From Lichtheimia corymbifera B2541 (taxonomy: Eukaryota > Mucoromycota > Mucoromycetes > Mucorales > Lichtheimiaceae): DNA of 64,000 bases. The position numbers and the translations under genes are program-made. The stretch lies in NCBI GenBank assembly GCA_000697475.1, contig JNEU01000703.1, forward strand, positions 55,723-119,722, read 5' to 3'. The notes under the pieces were generated by a model. That model ran no database searches. It worked only from the letters and a program-made list of their open reading frames with translations, and was not told the origin of the DNA. Of this stretch, positions 61,852-64,000 are shown one piece after another. Position 1 is the stretch's first letter. Each line of letters opens with the position of its first letter.

Positions 61852-62244
61852 TTGGCTAGCTACCCGCATCGCACGCTTTGTTCTCAAACTTTTGATTTCT
61901 TTGTATACTACCTACACGTTTATGGACATCCTTATGTAGGACGTCAATCATTCAAGGAATTCAATAAGGTGGTTGAGGTAAGATATGGAAGAGAGAGACA
62001 GAGAGACAGAGAGAAAACAAATGACTCATCCCATCCCCTCTAGCAAACTGAACAGGAAAAGGAAAAGCAGGATCAACGGGATCGAAAAGCTCAGCAACAA
62101 GAAGATGAATACATGGACACTATGAAACAAGATTTACGAGAGAGGAGAAAAGGAGGAAAGAAACCACGAGCTTCTGATGATAACCAGGATAAAAAGAAAG
62201 CAAAGAGTGATAAAGCACCACAAGGGTTCATCAAACCAGAATAA
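61852..62244 (+). CDS. Small basic protein, 5' end not defined
   Basis: The exons 61852-61977 and 62044-62244 join in phase 0 (GT-AG). The joined frame has a Tyr/His/Phe-rich part and then a highly charged C-terminus (E-Q-E-K-E-K-Q, R-K-A-Q-Q-Q-E-D-E, R-R-K-G-G-K-K), ending A-P-Q-G-F-I-K-P-E. The frame opens with TTG, not ATG, so the real start must be in an upstream exon, perhaps near 61770-61850. Composition suggests a nucleic-acid- or ribosome-associated protein, but no family is recognised. Confidence 0.45.
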
Positions 62245-62606
62245 ACATCATCGCATTTCTTACGCATACACAACTATCTCCCACCGTATATAAATAAAGG
62301 TAGCTGCCTTAAGATCAAAGGATGATGATAGTAGTTGCCATGGCATAGCATATAAAGTAGTACAAGTACCAATCGTTTGGGGTGAAGCGTCAAGGTCAAG
62401 TTGACAATGGATGTACTCGTTTTCCACGTGTTGTATAAGCACCCATATCCTTCGTCTATCCCATCATCAAAACAATATCCAAGTCCATAACAATAAGAAG
62501 TCGTATGTATTGAAAGCAAGCTGCTACACGTAAATAAAGCTGCTTCTATATAATGACTATCTGCTGTTCACGTGAAAAAGGCCGCTGCAAGTAACTTGAG
62601 ACTTGC

Positions 62607-62838
62607 GAGTAAAGACCTTGCTAATAGCAACTGCTGCTACGCTTGGTTGTGGCAGAAGAGTATGCAACAGCATACGTTGTAGTAGAATGACAAGGCTGTG
62701 AATGCTGTTCGGGTGCTATGGAGTAAAGACCTTGCTAATGGCAACTGCTGGAATGAATGCTGTAACGATTGGTTGTGGCAGAAGGGTATACAAGGGAACG
62801 TGCAGTGTCAAGGAATGCGGGTGCTGTAGTAGGCTGTA
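62607..62838 (+). repeat. Imperfect 114-bp tandem duplication
   Basis: The block GAGTAAAGACCTTGCTAAT occurs at 62607 and again at 62721, each followed by GCAACTGCTG and by GGTTGTGGCAGAAG. The second copy has small insertions and deletions. Similarity extends into the GGGTGCT end of each unit. Confidence 0.8.
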
Positions 62839-63073
62839 TACACGCCATGCAGTTGCCCATTCAGTCAAAGACAATCGGATCAAGACAGTTGCAGGATTGA
62901 CATGACGGGTTGAAGCAGCACAATCGTTCGCAGGTGGTAGTTGTACTTGAATGGGCAAACAGTTGAGAATGGGAAGAAGAGGGAAATAAAGTGGGTGTGG
63001 AAGAGGTGGAAATTAAATCTGTCAGGCAGTCAGACATATCAATATACACTGATATTAATGCATGATATTGGGG

Positions 63074-63754
63074 ATTGCCTGCCATGAACCTCAAACTTCC
63101 ACACAATATGCTGTAGGACATGCTGAACAACTTTGTATTAATAAAGAACCCACACTTCATTTGAAAAATTCGAAAGGGAGAGCATAATGTGGGGTTGACT
63201 ATGACGGAGGAAAATTGGGAAAGCGCCGGATTTATGAAAAAGTCAATTAGTATGTAGTTTCTTGGGATCCCCCATCTCGCACTTGAAACTTGCTCAGAAG
63301 GTACTCTCGCACATGCTGATCAACTCCATTCATTTAAAAACCGCATGGTTCATTATGTACATTTTGAATGCGGGGCAGCCCAAAAGTAGGAGAAAGTAGG
63401 GTAGACGCTCCTGTTCCCCAAGATTGCCCACCTCGAACCTGAAACTTTCACACAACACTCTTTCGACCATCCCGAGCAATTTCGTTCCCATAAAGACCCC
63501 AGGGTTCATTATGAAAACCTTGAATGTGGAAGAGACGACGAATGGTTGGTAACATAAATAGGGTGTACGACCGTGCGCGCCGATATTGCCAATCGCGACC
63601 TCGAAACTTGGTCAGGCCGTGGGCTTCGACATGCTGATCAACATCGTCTCATAAAGCCTCACACATCATTATGGAGATTTGCAGAAACAGGCACCTCCAT
63701 GTTTTACCTATGTTGTAAGCGTGATGCTATATGGAGAGTGGTGTTTGTTCATTG
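63074..63754 (+). repeat. Array of four diverged units of about 155-195 bp
   Basis: Units begin near 63074, 63267, 63423 and 63585. Each has an AT[TC]/GCC-like start, a [AC]CT[TC]GAAACTT block about 15 bases later, CATGCTGA[TA]CAA or a relative about 30 bases further, an ATAAAG(A/C)CCxCA-type segment and TTCATTATG. Units 2, 3 and 4 are spaced by 156 and 162 bp, multiples of three, and share an open reading style broken by stops only in the linkers. Confidence 0.7.
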
Positions 63755-64000
63755 TCAAGTAGGTAGACCCCGATAGAGCCGAAGATGCAGACGGACTTCT
63801 TTGTGCAACACAGCTCATTTGCATGATACTTCCCAATGAACAAACGCCACTCTCCATATAGCATTACGCGTACATCATATGTAAAACATAAAGATGCCCA
63901 TAACTAAAAATCCTACAATGAAACGTGGGGTCTACAATCGAACAAAGTTGCGCGGCGGGGTGAAGCGCACCTTGGGTGCAAGTTTCACGATCGTCGTGGC
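63588..64000. repeat. Large imperfect inverted repeat
   Basis: The stretch ending at 63754 (GGTGTTTGTTCATTG) is mirrored from 63834 (CAATGAACAAACGCC). The arms match at 34 of 36 positions next to the axis and more loosely for at least 165 bp, to the window end. The loop is about 79 bp (63755-63833). The right arm is an inverted copy of the last direct unit. Confidence 0.75.

Larger units (their letters stand above)
62245..64000. other. 1.75-kb gene-free stretch filled with repeats
   Basis: No gene is supported. It contains the 114-bp tandem duplication and the inverted degenerate repeat array described as separate entries. The window ends inside the array. Confidence 0.6.

Overview
The window is nuclear DNA of a fungus. 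The genes are intron-rich, with introns mostly of 50-130 nt, GT-AG or GC-AG borders and CTRAY-like branch sites. They are packed on both strands and contain many poly-Gln, poly-Pro and poly-Ser tracts. The set includes a WNK-type kinase, a CREG-like protein, a folliculin-like protein, a COP9 subunit-9-like protein and an ankyrin-fused asparaginase. This points to an early-diverging filamentous fungus, most likely Mucoromycota (Mucorales). That placement is inference from gene content and style. No rRNA, tRNA, CRISPR array or intact transposase was recognised.

Layout. 0-9 kb: a truncated coiled-coil gene (-), tim10 (-), a TMEM42-like transporter (+), an alpha/beta hydrolase (-), a 2.1-kb stretch without a gene, then a GPI-type cell-surface protein (+). 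9-20 kb: clf1 (+), a low-complexity ORF (-), aha1 (+), a four-finger C2H2 regulator (+) and an acidic single-finger protein (-). 20-32 kb: beta-carbonic anhydrase (-), a folliculin/Lst7-like longin protein (+), a secreted CREG-like protein (+), a membrane-anchored propeller-like protein (-), an HSF-domain factor (+), a CSN9-like protein (+) and a FAR-17a/AIG1-like membrane protein (+). 32-45 kb: a small secreted protein (+), ARPC1 (+), an EF-hand mitochondrial carrier (-), a Cid1-type nucleotidyltransferase (-) and asparaginase-ankyrin (-). 45-62 kb: an SLC10A7/Rch1-like transporter (+), kynurenine 3-monooxygenase (+), phospholipase D1 (-), a small membrane protein (+), a LITAF-domain protein (-), a WNK-like kinase (-), an MSP/ASH-like protein (-) and a small basic protein (+). 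62.2-64 kb holds no gene: it carries a 114-bp tandem duplication and an array of diverged ~160-bp units that turns back on itself as a large imperfect palindrome.

The genes do not form an operon or biosynthetic cluster. They are mostly housekeeping: splicing, Hsp90 co-chaperone, mitochondrial import and carrier, actin nucleation, CO2 hydration, tryptophan catabolism and lipid signalling, with several signalling genes. Gene models were built by hand from reading-frame phase, splice motifs and family similarity. Coding phases close to a stop codon in every spliced model given with exon boundaries; the exceptions are the 5' end of the first gene and the start of the last one.

The most unusual signals are eight GC-AG introns among roughly 115, a 6-nt microexon in aha1, a fungal WNK kinase, an in-frame retainable intron in the CREG-like gene, and the inverted degenerate repeat array at the right edge.
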